From Antedon mediterranea (taxonomy: Eukaryota; Echinodermata; Crinoidea; Comatulida; Antedonidae), in the NCBI RefSeq assembly GCF_964355755.1, contig NC_092670.1, positions 34,769,795 through 34,833,794 of the forward strand: a DNA stretch of 64,000 nt, written 5' to 3'. A program made the translations under genes and the position numbers. Positions 1 through 10,601 of this stretch are shown here, piece after piece. The stretch's first letter is position 1, and each line of letters begins with the position of its first letter. The notes under the pieces are model-generated. The model made no database searches. It was not told the origin of the DNA and was given only the letters and a program-made list of their open reading frames with translations.

Positions 1-548
1 GTGGAATAAATGAAATAAATGAAAAGAATACACCATCTCCAGCTTGGAAACCAGTCAAAGTTAGGTTAAAAATTAACATACTACTTTGTAAATCATCATA
101 TAACTCCATATTTACATATTGCCCTTGAATCCATCCCATTGTTATTGTTAATGTGTTAAATGTATATTGTAAATCTGTTGTGCATGTGACTTGTATTTCT
201 TTGTCTTCAATGATGTTTTCAAAGTTTTTACACCCCAAAATCATCTGCGATCGAAATAATTGCTTCGGCAGATCTAACCACATAGTGTTTATCCTCGTCA
301 TCTTGACATGTGTATAATCCTACACTTTGTTGTACATTAAAATATATAAACAGATTACAGTTCACTGTATTATTCTTGTCAGGAAATTTGAACTGTTTAC
401 TTGATGGTAGTATTGCTAGATGATGAATATGTGATGTAACCCAATTTTCATTCCAAATCCACATTATAACGCCTTCTACGGTTGTGTTACTGACATCATG
501 GAGGAAAATCACTGCTACAAGGATGAGAAAAAGTGATGACCTGGTCAT
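1..548 (-). pseudogene. Unit A: 5' part of a type-2 Ig-like receptor, frameshifted and cut by the window edge
   Basis: The start ATG is at 546-548, followed by a hydrophobic signal peptide (MTRSSLFLILVAVIFLH). The first module has the NTVNCNLFIYFNVQQ and GLYTCQ strands shared with units C, E and G. The frame closes at 228. Homology to the other type-2 copies resumes in another frame from about 229 (CKNFENIIEDKEI, then VTCTT, MGWIQGQY and TLTGFQAGDGVFF), so an indel lies near 228-240. At the window edge the expected F-strand cysteine after DGVFF is replaced by a low-complexity AAATGA-like run reading SFISFIP. The 3' half lies outside the window. I read it as a decayed paralog; a sequencing error could explain the frameshift but less easily the lost cysteine. 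Confidence 0.75.
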
Positions 549-1689
549 TATGTAATGCCTTCACCTCAAGTAAATGTCTCCTGATCCTGTGTGTGATTTT
601 GAGTATTTCTTATCTGTTGCCGATCTTGTAATACAAAATAAACTGAATATTTTATAGAAATATATTGTGATGATTCTGAAACAGAAACTCTAGTGCTTGT
701 TTGTGGTTGTTCACAAATTATTATCTTATTTCTTGATCTTATATGATTCTTTTTTAAATGTATTTAATCTATTTTGTCATCTGTAAGTGTAATCGAAGGT
801 TTTTTTTTGATGATTTTAATCTGCTATATATAGAATTATACATTTATTATAATTGGAAACAAGAAGTACCTATGCCTTTCCTTCAATATTAAACTAAGAG
901 CATTTTCATAATTTCATATTTCATAAATATTTGAGTTGTGTTGGTAAGCTGATGGTATTATAACGAATAATGTTTTGGCTGGAATCTACATGTTGTTCCC
1001 AAATGCTTATGGCACAGAATCTGACCCTCCATATAGAATCTAAGAGCTGATGATCACTTTCTATCGAACCCTTAAAGAGGTGGTCCATGGCCCAAGTAAC
1101 GATCTGAAATTACATATACATAGTCTGCTTTATCATGTTTGTAATTTAACAAGGCCATACATGGCTGCAGTCGTGTGCTCAAGTTAGTGTTTACCGACCG
1201 ACCGTCCAACCAACTGACCGACATAGTGAGCTGTAGAGTCACCTAATTGTCAAACTTGTGATGGTTACTACTGAATGGGCAAAATTAACTGAAATTAAGT
1301 AAAATACCCAAACACCAATCAATTGGTTTAGATATTGATGTTTATTAATATTACCCATTATTAATTTTTTATAAATACAACTAAAGAGTATTTAGTTTAA
1401 AATTCAAATCTAATTATTTTATTTCTTCTGAATGCAGTGTTTGATATTCTGCTCACCGGAAGTGGGTTGGCAACACTCCCTTGAAGTAGTTGTCTTTGCC
1501 TTTGATAGCTCAACTATAGCTAATTCCTAGAACAGGAAAATGTGGTTGTTTTTGTTGTTGCACACAATATATTACTGTAAATCAAGTTGCTAGTTAGCAC
1601 TGTACACTGTACAATAAAATAATCCAGAAAAGCATGTGTATAGGTAGTATAAATAAATTCATTTGTGGTAGAAAAAGTTAAGAAGAAAC
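549..1689. other. Non-coding spacer, 5' flank of unit A
   Basis: AT-rich sequence with no convincing exon on either strand. I see no clear promoter element. Confidence 0.5.
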
Positions 1690-1940
1690 AATTTAATATG
1701 ATTGATGCACAAATAATGTGGTGTTTTGCATAATTCCTAATGCTATATCTAATGTTGTCACCGTCTCTAAACCCATTGTTGTTGTTCTTGTCACAGCCGC
1801 CAGTAATAATATACTAATAACATTACTTGAAAACAGGTCGCTGGAACACTGACCATGTTTCTTTGATAGTGCATGGCAGGTTCTTGTTTCTTGTGATGTT
1901 TTTTCTTAAGTAGGTGTAGCAACATAATTATATGTTATAA
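1690..1940 (-). pseudogene. Relic of a type-1 receptor tail
   Basis: Stretches such as TTTCTTTGATAGTGCATGGC (1859-1878) reappear almost unchanged in the membrane-tail junction of unit B (3050-3069). The neighbouring sequence (ATGTGGTGTTTTGCATAATT near 1718, and the AAGTAGGTGTAGCAACA stretch near 1912) parallels 2870-3115. No frame stays open. It is most simply a leftover 3' end from an earlier duplication or deletion in the array. Confidence 0.6.
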
Positions 1941-2966
1941 TTAAATAATGTTTTCAAAGTTACACACATCACATGTAGCCCTTCAATATATTGACAGTTG
2001 ACGATTCATTATATTATTTTTTTTATTAAGCGCTGTTTACATAGCGCTTTACACTTGCAAAATGGTACAAACAACATCAAACTAAAGTTGAATCTAGGTG
2101 GTGAGAACAAAATTAATTCAGTTTTGGCATAATTCAATTTTAACTTTAATGCATCCAGGAGCGGACATCGTTGACACATTTATTTGCCAATAGATAACCT
2201 GAAATCAGCGTAAAGATGAAACAATACACCACCATTCTTTAAAATATTTGGGATTGGTTTTGTTTTAGGAAAACATATGGTAGCAATTTTAATAAATGGA
2301 AACATGTATGACAACTCTTTATATTTACAGCATATTTCAAATAATGGGAAAATTACAATTCACAAAAGACAAAAAATCTATAATGTCTATTTACAAGTGG
2401 AGAGGGGAATTTTTGTTTTTTTATTTTTTTAAATTAAAGCCTTTTAATAATATGAGCCTAAAGTAAGGAGAAAATATGGTGGTATATTCAGAATTCTGAC
2501 TGAAAGTCATTTTGATTATATAATGAAAACTTATCTTTATCAACATCAGAATTAATTTTGGCAGAAATTGTCCACTTTATTATCAACATTTTTTTTCTAA
2601 TACCGGCGAAAATTTTCATTTAAAAAGTTTGATTAGCAATAGTTATATTTTTGTTCAAGTCTTAAGTAGAAAACATAGTTTGAACTTTTGCTTGCTACAC
2701 TACACTAGCAAATTGTTTCAATACTTTACGGTATTTTGTTGAGGATATGCAGCAGAAACAGTTGTTTACTTGGACTTTGAAGTTAACTGTATTAGCAGAA
2801 AGTACTCTCATTGCAAGTAGTGGATGTGTTATAAAAAACAATTTATGAAGATTCAAGTACAAAGTATTGTGGTGTTTCTGCATCATTTATATTCTTATTT
2901 ACTTCGTTATTTCCATTTGTACACTGTTTATGGTTCTCTGTCACGTCCGTATACTCATTCTCAGCC
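1941..2966. other. Spacer downstream of unit B
   Basis: AT-rich with no supported gene. It includes an inverted AGCGCT pair at about 2030-2050, of the sort found in retroelement 3' tails, and (2843-2966) the alternative-frame continuation of the unit B tail discussed under B. Confidence 0.45.
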
Positions 2967-4121
2967 TTATCTTCCAATTGTGTAGTATACCTCTTCTTGC
3001 GCACTGGTCTGTGCAACATTTGAAGTGTCTTGGACATTTTCAGTGTTTCTTTGATAGTGCATGGCAGGTTCTCGTTTCTTGTGTTGTTTTCTCTCAAGTA
3101 GGTAAAGTAACACAATAGTAACAAAACCAAATACAGTAGTTGATGTTGCCAATAGTATGGTTAGTAATCCATCTTTGACTTTTATAACCTGATGCTGTGT
3201 TGTGCATTGACATGGCAAATCATTGACAATGAATTCCATTGTGTCTGAGGCATTCTGTACATCAGTACTTACCAGACACTTGACAGTGTAAATACCAGCT
3301 GGTAAATTGTTGAAGCATCTTTCATTATTCTCTTGGTTGTGATCATCCACTGTACAATCTTCTCCATTTAAATTCCATTTGTAAATTTTCATTTTACCAG
3401 ATCCACCTTCTGCATAGCATTTGAAACAGTTTTTATCCAAAGGTAGTTCAGGTCTTTCATACAATCTTTTTATTTTCACAATTAGTTGAGGGTGAACATT
3501 TAGTATTGTTGTGGAGCACCTATATCTTATTAAATTAGAAAGCGTTTTAAAAATGCAATAAAAGAATATACCATCTCCAGTTTGAAAACCAGTCAAAGTG
3601 TGGTTAAAACTTGAGTTAGCCAATACATTATGTGACTGTATAGTGTTGTTTCTTCCTTGGATCCATCCAGTTGTGAGTTTGTGTACCTCTTGCTCAGTTT
3701 GATCATCATTTTCATTTATTAAGATACATGTATTATTTACTTGTTTACCTTCAATGATGTTCTCAGAATCACATGAAGCTTTCAGCTTTGATTCTTTGAT
3801 CTGATGAACTTGAAGATTTGATGGAACTAAACAATGTTTATTTTCACTATCTTGACATGTGTATATTCCTTCATTTTGTTGTACATTGAAAGATATCAAC
3901 AATTGACAATTCACTGTTTTGTCATAAGCAGGATATTTATGAGCATACCTGCCAAACTGTTTACTTGATGGTAGTATTTCTAGATGGTACAAATTAGGGC
4001 TTTCTGTATCAGCTCTATAATTCCACCATACAGCATTATCAGTGACAATGACATCCAACATACAAACTACTGCTACATAGATAAGAAGAAGAGTTGACCT
4101 AGACATTTTGTAAAATATCAT
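2967..4121 (-). CDS. Unit B: type-1 Ig-like single-pass receptor, short tail
   Basis: Single open frame of 384 codons. Two ATGs lie at the start. The second (codon 6, MSRSTLLLIYVAVVC) aligns with the starts of paralogs and is the likelier one. Order: signal peptide (to about 27); N-terminal module with VWWNY and NCQLLISF...NEGIYTCQ (C72, C89); a canonical Ig-like module with NTCILIN, TTGWIQG and GDGIFFYC (B-strand Cys, C-strand Trp, F-strand Cys); a membrane-proximal module NCFKC...YKWNLNGE...GIYTVKCLV; a helix LTILLATSTTVFGFVTIVLL; a basic stop-transfer; and a short tail ending EEVYYTIGR. Just after YYTI a second frame stays open to 2843 and gives a plausible longer acidic tail (EDKAENEYTDVTENHK), so a one-base insertion near 2970 may have clipped the tail. 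Likely plasma-membrane receptor; ligand unknown. Confidence 0.8.
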   Translation of the reverse strand: MIFYKMSRSTLLLIYVAVVCMLDVIVTDNAVWWNYRADTESPNLYHLEILPSSKQFGRYAHKYPAYDKTVNCQLLISFNVQQNEGIYTCQDSENKHCLVPSNLQVHQIKESKLKASCDSENIIEGKQVNNTCILINENDDQTEQEVHKLTTGWIQGRNNTIQSHNVLANSSFNHTLTGFQTGDGIFFYCIFKTLSNLIRYRCSTTILNVHPQLIVKIKRLYERPELPLDKNCFKCYAEGGSGKMKIYKWNLNGEDCTVDDHNQENNERCFNNLPAGIYTVKCLVSTDVQNASDTMEFIVNDLPCQCTTQHQVIKVKDGLLTILLATSTTVFGFVTIVLLYLLERKQHKKREPAMHYQRNTENVQDTSNVAQTSAQEEVYYTIGR

Positions 4122-5027
4122 GAGATCTCAATGTTAATAGTATACTATAACCTATAACAAGGAAAAATAAAAATGTTTAGTTTCATAAATTAATATAGGA
4201 AACTGCAGTATAACTATTGTTTCCTTCATTATATTATGATTTTATGACCTCAGATATTATTTTTAGATAATGTTGATTGTTGAACCTGTGGTTGTATAAT
4301 AGCCATAGTTGTCCTATTTATACAAATACTTTGCCTTGAGAGTATCTTGGAGTATCTATTCTAAATTAGTACTACCAATTACAAATTAACTTAAAATATA
4401 CAGAATGCCTATTTTTAATACCTTTTTTCATATTAATTTTAATTTAAATCTACTAAACTAGTTAAAACTGAGTATAAAACTAAGTATAATTATACATTAA
4501 TTCAATGAAAAATTGAGTGCTCTATTTTTAACTCGGCTCCGCCTTGAAAATATTCTCACTTATTCTCCTACTTTAATATACATTGATTATTTGTATACTA
4601 ACGAACAAAAATATATTGACGGTATTAGACACTTTTTCTATAGTCAACTCTAACAAAAATCAGACTTTTTGACGATTAGTAAATTTCAGTATTCACACTT
4701 TCATAAGTTTATAAGGTTTCAATTTCTTTCTTACTATTTAGTATTATATATTCTAAAAAGACTTTCTGGAAAATTCAAAATGTTTTCATCAGTTTTGCTA
4801 CTAGGTCTGTTTTACTTTTTAGGTAAACTACTACTAAATATTCTGCATATGTATACCATTAGTGATTAATTTATGCTTAGGCTTAGTCTATTTTTAAATG
4901 CTAAAAACATATATTACATTGTGCTTTTTAAAAATTTCACAACAAACAATCTTATATAAACTTATAAAAAGCTTGCTTCGTACCTTCCAATTATGTATAA
5001 AATTAAAATCAGCTTCTTCTTTTTTTA
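4122..5027. other. 5' flank of unit B, duplicated at 19737-20649
   Basis: This spacer is nearly identical to the 5' flank of unit F, including TAATATAGGAAACTGCAGTA and the CTCGGCTCCGCCTTGAAAAT block (4533-4552 and 20157-20176). A more diverged version lies upstream of D (12066-13200). No exon is seen. The conservation shows the units were copied with kilobases of flank. Confidence 0.75.
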
Positions 5028-6313
5028 TCTATATATAAATTTACGTAAGGGCAAAATTCGGTAAATCTCGGTTTATTTCTAGAATTTCTACTCAATGGTA
5101 TGTAAAGTTGGTTCATACTTTCGGTACTGATTTTAACCATCTGATGTAACCCTGTTTACTAATTAAATTGAGTTAGGTAATTAGTTATTGACGATTAAAA
5201 CGAATTTAGGTTCAACGATTTGCCCCAAATAGGGGTGTTTTCCGATCGTGGTATACACTGTCTAATGGATGTCCGTCTTGAAAAATACCCGCCACAAAAA
5301 TACGAGGAGGCTTCGCATTTTCCTATCTCCTCCTACGATAATTGTTTTTAATAGCTGAAAACTGGTTGAACAGCTAGAGTAGAGCATCATAATGTTGAAG
5401 ACAGGCCGATTTTCTTTAAAAAATACTATTTTGATACATGTAATATACGTTTTTACAAATGTATTGATTTGTGATGAATGGAACATTCCAAATTATTTGG
5501 TTTAACCATAGAGGTATAGATTTAGATTTATGGGCCCCCTTTGAGAATAAACATAAATAGTATTGCAATGCTGTACAATACTGTTAAGGTATTGACCACT
5601 TTTGATCGCAATTTGAATCGCAAATTTCTTACTGTGAGTGTTGGTACTGTTAGATATAATATAAACAAATATACAAATAAACTTTATTACTGTGAGTGTG
5701 GGTAGGCCCTACTGTTAGATTATAAACATATGATATACAAATAAATAAACGTTATTACTGACAGTTGCTTCTCAACGTTTGTATTAATTAATAATTTAAA
5801 AATATATAAACGTCGTAGTGGTGTATCGTTACATGTACTTTACTATTTCAATCGACTATGACAGTGAGAGTTTTAACAAAGTATTAAATCGTAAATGTTT
5901 TACTGTATTTAGTGGTATATTATTTATAGGCCTATAAAACATTAAAAACAATATTTCGTTACTGAGTGGATAAGAATATATTTTAAAATGTTTCCTCTTT
6001 GTACCTATCTTCTTCCCCCATCCCTCAACCCTTAATGTTACATACAAAACACAAATTGGGTTTGTTTAAATGAGTCCAAATAAAATAATTGACTCATTTT
6101 GTTTCTCTCTCGGAAGTAATTCCCAGGGTGCTAATTTTGGTTGACTACATAAATCATTGTGTATATTTATTCGTTTCTGTAAACGAAAATTTATTATAGT
6201 CCTGCAGTTCATTTGAAATCTCCATTTTTTCTCGCTGGAAATACTGTGTATTCGAGAACCATCTGTGGGCACGACCTAGATGGTACGCGAGCGAAAGCGA
6301 GCGTGCCATCTAG
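5028..6313 (+). mobile_element. Helitron-like non-autonomous insertion with preserved empty site
   Basis: Relative to the duplicate flank at 20640-20660, 1286 bp are inserted here. The insert begins TCTATATATAAATT, ends GTGCCATCTAG, sits exactly between an A and a T, and has no target duplication. The empty site (TTTTTTTA followed by TCTCCAAAATT) is intact at 20642-20660. The 3' end is a GC-rich imperfect hairpin, CTAGATGGTACGCGAGCG pairing with CGAGCGTGCCATCTAG. The 5'-TC, 3'-CTAG, A-T insertion and terminal hairpin are Helitron hallmarks. The hairpin reaches the very end rather than lying about ten bases in, which is atypical. No Rep/helicase coding is present. Confidence 0.7.
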
Positions 6314-6636
6314 TCTCCAAAATTCAGAGTAAATGTATTGGATACAACATAATGTTAATCCCATGATCTTGAATTAACAAATTTATAAATAATTTATCTC
6401 TACTTTACTTTACTTTAATTTATCAATGAATAGATTTGATACTTGAAATATAAAAAGTAAAATTTAAAAATATGATTGGAATTTACCGTTTAGAAATTAC
6501 ATATTTAAACTATATTAATAATTTGTATGGAAATTAGCTCCGTCTTATGTAAACACAAAACTAGTTAAGTTAGTAATTTGGGTATTTAGAAAGTGTTCAT
6601 CTTAGAAGAAATGTTAAGCTGTATGGTTTTTTTTTT

Positions 6637-7007
6637 CTACTGTCTGCTTGTTGAATGTTCTGTGACATCGATACTGCATTCATTTGTTTTATTACTGAAG
6701 ACATTTTCATCTTCATTGTCATCTATTCCATTCTGATGTCTGCTTGTTGAGAGTTCATCTGTGACATCGATACTGCATTCATTTGTTTTATTACTGAAGA
6801 CATTTTCATTTTCAGTGTCACCTATTCCATTCTGATGTCTGCTTGTTGAGAGTTCATCTGTGACATCGATACTGCATTCATTTGTTTATCACTGAAGACA
6901 TTTTCATTTTCAGTGTCACCTATTCCATTCTGGTATCTGCTTGTTGAAAGTTCACCTGTGACATCGATACTGCGTTCATTTATTTTATTACTGAAGACAA
7001 TTTCATC
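6637..7007 (-). repeat. Decaying 99-bp (33-codon) tail modules beyond the stop of unit C
   Basis: Four copies start at about 6641, 6737, 6836 and 6934 (spacing 96, 99, 98). Each encodes a version of NECSIDVTDELSTSRHQ followed by NGIGDTENENVFSNKT on the minus strand. The same modules are in frame at the end of the unit E tail and decayed at 20975-21240 beyond unit G. A one-base loss in one copy (TTTGTTTATCAC for TTTGTTTTATTAC) breaks the frame here. This is a coding minisatellite that could lengthen or shorten the tail. Confidence 0.8.
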
Positions 7008-8769
7008 CTAAGTTTTATCCACTTCATCAATACTATAAGAGTCATGTGTTTTATTATAAAAAATATCGACTTGATCTATTTCATCTTCTACTGTTTCTGG
7101 TTGTCTGTTGCTTGTGGATGGTTTCTCATTGTCTTTGATCTCATAATAGATCGGTTCACTGTCTTTATGTTGACTTCTTGAGGTTTGTCTAGTTGTCAGA
7201 CTGTGTTTTTGTTGTTCATCTGTGATTTTGATACTGTTTCCAGTTTCATTACTATTTTTGTTTTCAGTTCGATCTTGTTTTTTCTGCTGCATGCTTGTCG
7301 ATGATTCATCTGTGACATTGATACTGCCTCCAGATGTTTCATTAGTAAAGAAATGTTCATCTTCAGTTCTACTAACTCCTTTTTGCTGTCTGCTTGTTGA
7401 GGGTTCATCTGTGAATTCAATACTGTATTCATTTATTTTACTATTAGAAATCTTGACATCTTCCATTTCATCAGTGTTATATACCGCGTTATATATGATT
7501 TGTGAAGTCGTTTGAGAATCTGTTTGTCTGTTGCTGCTTGTGGATGGTTTCTCATTGTCTTTGATCGCATAATATATCGCTTCACTGTCCGTCTGTTGGC
7601 TTCTAGAGGTTTGTCTAATTGTCATATTGTGTCCTTGTTACCATTGATCTCTAGAATTTCACTGTCGCTGCCACTAGTGTCACTATTTCTATGATAATAT
7701 ATATTCTGTGGATTATTGTAGTGTTTTCTTTTTTGTAGGTAAAGTAACACCATTAAAAAAAAACCAAATTTGATTGTCGATGATACCAATAGTATAGTTG
7801 TTAAGCCAGCTGTTGATGGTTCCAAAGCTAGGTCTAGAACTTCTTCATTTGCTTCTACAATTGATGTATAAGGATGAACGAACACATTTGTCTCATCTGA
7901 CCTGTTCTGAACATCAGTACTCACCAAACACTTCACAGTGTAATTACCAGCTGGTAAATTGTTAAAACATTTTTTATCATTCTCTTGGTTGTCATCAACA
8001 TCTGTAATTTCTTCTCCATTTAAAGTCCAAATGTAAATTGTACTATTACCAGATCCACCTTCTGTGTAACATTTGAAGCAATTTCTATCCACATGAACTT
8101 CTGGTGATTCGTTCAACCTCTTTATTTTCTTTATTTTATTTTATTTTCTTCATAATATATGATTGTGAAATAATCCTCCATGGAACAACAAAAGAATATC
8201 CCATCTCCAGCTTGGAAACCAGTTAATGTCTGATCAAAATATAAGGTGGTTCTTCTCTTTATATTATCATGTAGCTGCAAATTCATATATTGTCCTTGAA
8301 TCCATCCCATTAATAATGATGTATTTAATGCAGATCGGGATCCTGTTGTGCATGTGACTCTAACTTCTTCTGTTTCAAAAATGTTTTTGAAATTTTCACA
8401 TTTAATATTTGTATACGTAAATTCAAAACCAGCTAACCAACTAACTTCAGTGGGAACCACATAATGTTTATCCTCATCATCTTGACATAAGTATATTCCT
8501 ATATTTTGTTGTACATTAAAATATATAAACAGATTACACTTCACTGTATTATTGTTGTCAGGAAATTTTCCATCAATTTGACCTCTGAACTGTTTACTTG
8601 TTGGCAGTATTGCTAGATAATGAATATTGGTAGTTAATTTTGGAGCCTCAGTTGCATGAGAGTGAGACCACATTACAACATTACCTGGTACAGTACTGAC
8701 ACCTGAGAAACAAACCACTGCTACAAAGATAATAAAAAGTGATGCTCTAGTCATTCTACTATTATTCAC
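7008..8769 (-). pseudogene. Unit C: type-2 Ig-like receptor, two disabling lesions
   Basis: Three open segments (8131-8769, 7622-8116, 7008-7625) together match the unit G protein. Signal peptide, first module and middle Ig module (TCTTG, MGWIQGQ, GDGIFFCC) run from 8769. Near 8125-8150 the segment encoding ECYTLIQKVYPQLIV in G is replaced by a TTTTA-type run, with a stop. The membrane-proximal Ig module, helix and stop-transfer follow. At about 7640 seven bases (GCTGTAT on the plus strand in G) are missing, which shifts the tail. The tail carries SEAIYYAIK, SQIIYNAVY and SEPIYYEIK motifs and ends at a stop after DEVDKT. Not expected to make a full receptor unless spliced or edited in a way I cannot see. 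Confidence 0.8.
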
Positions 8770-10601
8770 CTCCTCAAAATTCTATGTCATTTTAGTGTAA
8801 TTCAACTATTGTGATCTTGTAAAATACGATCAAATGAATTCTACATAAATAAATTGTGCCTGGCGTCTGAATTGGAAACAAATTATTAGTATGCTGCTTT
8901 CGGTTGATAAACTTTTATCTTATTTCTCTATCTTGTATTGAAGATGATTTATAGAGTATCTAGAGATTCTATTTTTATGTATTTGATCAGTAGTCTACTT
9001 TCACTAATTATTATTTCTGAACGATTGTGTAACAAAATTTAAATAGCAGAGTATTTTTTTAAACAGCAATGTCAAAAAATTGATCCTTGTAATGTATCCT
9101 ATATTATTTTCCATAGCATGTGAGCAAGATTTATTTTAACAATTTGTGATCTAAATACTGTATTTAGATATGAACCAATGCAATTCTATTATCTGAACCA
9201 AGAGCTTGTAACTTGTTAATTAGAAAATGATAAAATGTATTTGAACGATTGTGTTGAGTATTTTCAAAAAATTGATCCTTGTACTGTGTCCTATATTATT
9301 TTCCATAGCATGTGTGAGCAAGGTTTATTTTAACAATTTGTGATCTAAATACTGTATTTAGATATGAACCAATGCAATTCTATTATCTGAACCAAGAGCT
9401 TGTAACTTGTTAATTAGAAAATGATAAAATGTATGAAGGATGCACATATCAGAACAATTACGAAATTTCCGATTTTCACAAACGCTCTTGCCGTACAGCC
9501 ATTGTGAATTGACTTTGACATCACTGATGCATTGGAAAATCTACTGAGTGAGTTTTCATTGTTGTTAACATGCAAGTAGTTGTACTGTGACTGCTGTAAT
9601 TCTACTCAAAAACATTACAAGAAAAACAAAGAAAAAATAGTACACTTTTATGACAGTGAGAAATTTCATTTATTCAAAGAGGAAATTATATTCTGTATTA
9701 ATTATACAAATATAGGCAGAGATGTTTCTAGCAATTAAAGAATTAAACAAAAAAAATTGAAGAAGACAGCTAAGTTCTGTCAGCCAACAAGTGTCTCAAA
9801 ACATTTGTTCCCTTCTGACATTGACTAAAATTTATTTATTTACATCACTAAACTATTTTTCAAAATGAAATACAAAATTAGATTTGTACTTGTCATCTGC
9901 GCAAATGCAACGTGCATGCATGTTAAAACATGAACGCAGAAAATGAGATGCGCTCTTTGTGATTATCTGGTACAGAGAAAAAATCCTATTTAAAAAATGT
10001 AAGTGACATCACAGCATCTGGTAGGTAAAGATTGTACATGAATTCATATCTACAACTTATCATTCATTCATTAGTGGAAATTCATTCATTAGTGGAAATC
10101 ATCATTTCCTTTTATTGTCATTTGCATATACAGTAAAACAACATATATACATAGAAATTGTGTTTGCTCTGAGACACAAAATACATAAAGCTTGGATAAT
10201 CAGCTTCCATAATAATAAGTTGAAGAAAATGGTAGGTCACCATCCATCCTAAAGTGCTATAATAGACATAGTTTTTTACAAAATTTAAACTTAACTATAC
10301 ATACTTTTTTATTTCATTTATTTTTTTATTTTTTTTTTATTTCAACCACATCCAAAAGCGAAAAAAATTACAGGATGCCTTAAAACTCTTTAGATATAAA
10401 TATAGAATAAAAAGCACATTAAAATACAAAACATGAAACATACAAAATGGCAAACTTAAATCGATTTAAGAACTTTAGACTTAAATTTTGAACAAAGTGT
10501 CAAAAAAATATCAATAGTCTTGAATTGAAATTGAATTAAAAAGCTTGGATAATCTTTGATTGAAACCATTTTTAGTTTAGTGTCTGTTTCCTCTCTGTTT
10601 C
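8770..10601. repeat. 5' flank of unit C with a tandem duplication
   Basis: Blocks at about 9076-9241 and 9263-9434 are near-identical (both include TATTATTTTCCATAGCATGT and GATATGAACCAATGCAATTC), giving a local tandem duplication of about 170-185 bp. The same block occurs singly in the flanks at 16980-17110, 23340-23500 and 30900-31060. No gene is seen in the rest of the interval. Confidence 0.7.

Noticed and set aside
4669..4869. 66-codon plus-strand frame repeated at 20292-20492
   Set aside because: Lies in duplicated flank with AT-driven Phe/Leu/Tyr content; no signal of selection can be argued from two recent copies.
7196..7432. Second minus-strand frame inside the unit C and G tails (MNTVLNSQMNPQQADSKK)
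   Set aside because: Overlaps the tail in another frame and repeats its module structure; no independent start context or homolog.
7222..7515. 97-codon frame opposite the receptor tail, identical at 21459-21752
   Set aside because: Antisense of repetitive tail codons in two recent paralogs; hydrophobic composition comes from reading Ser/Thr/Glu codons backwards.
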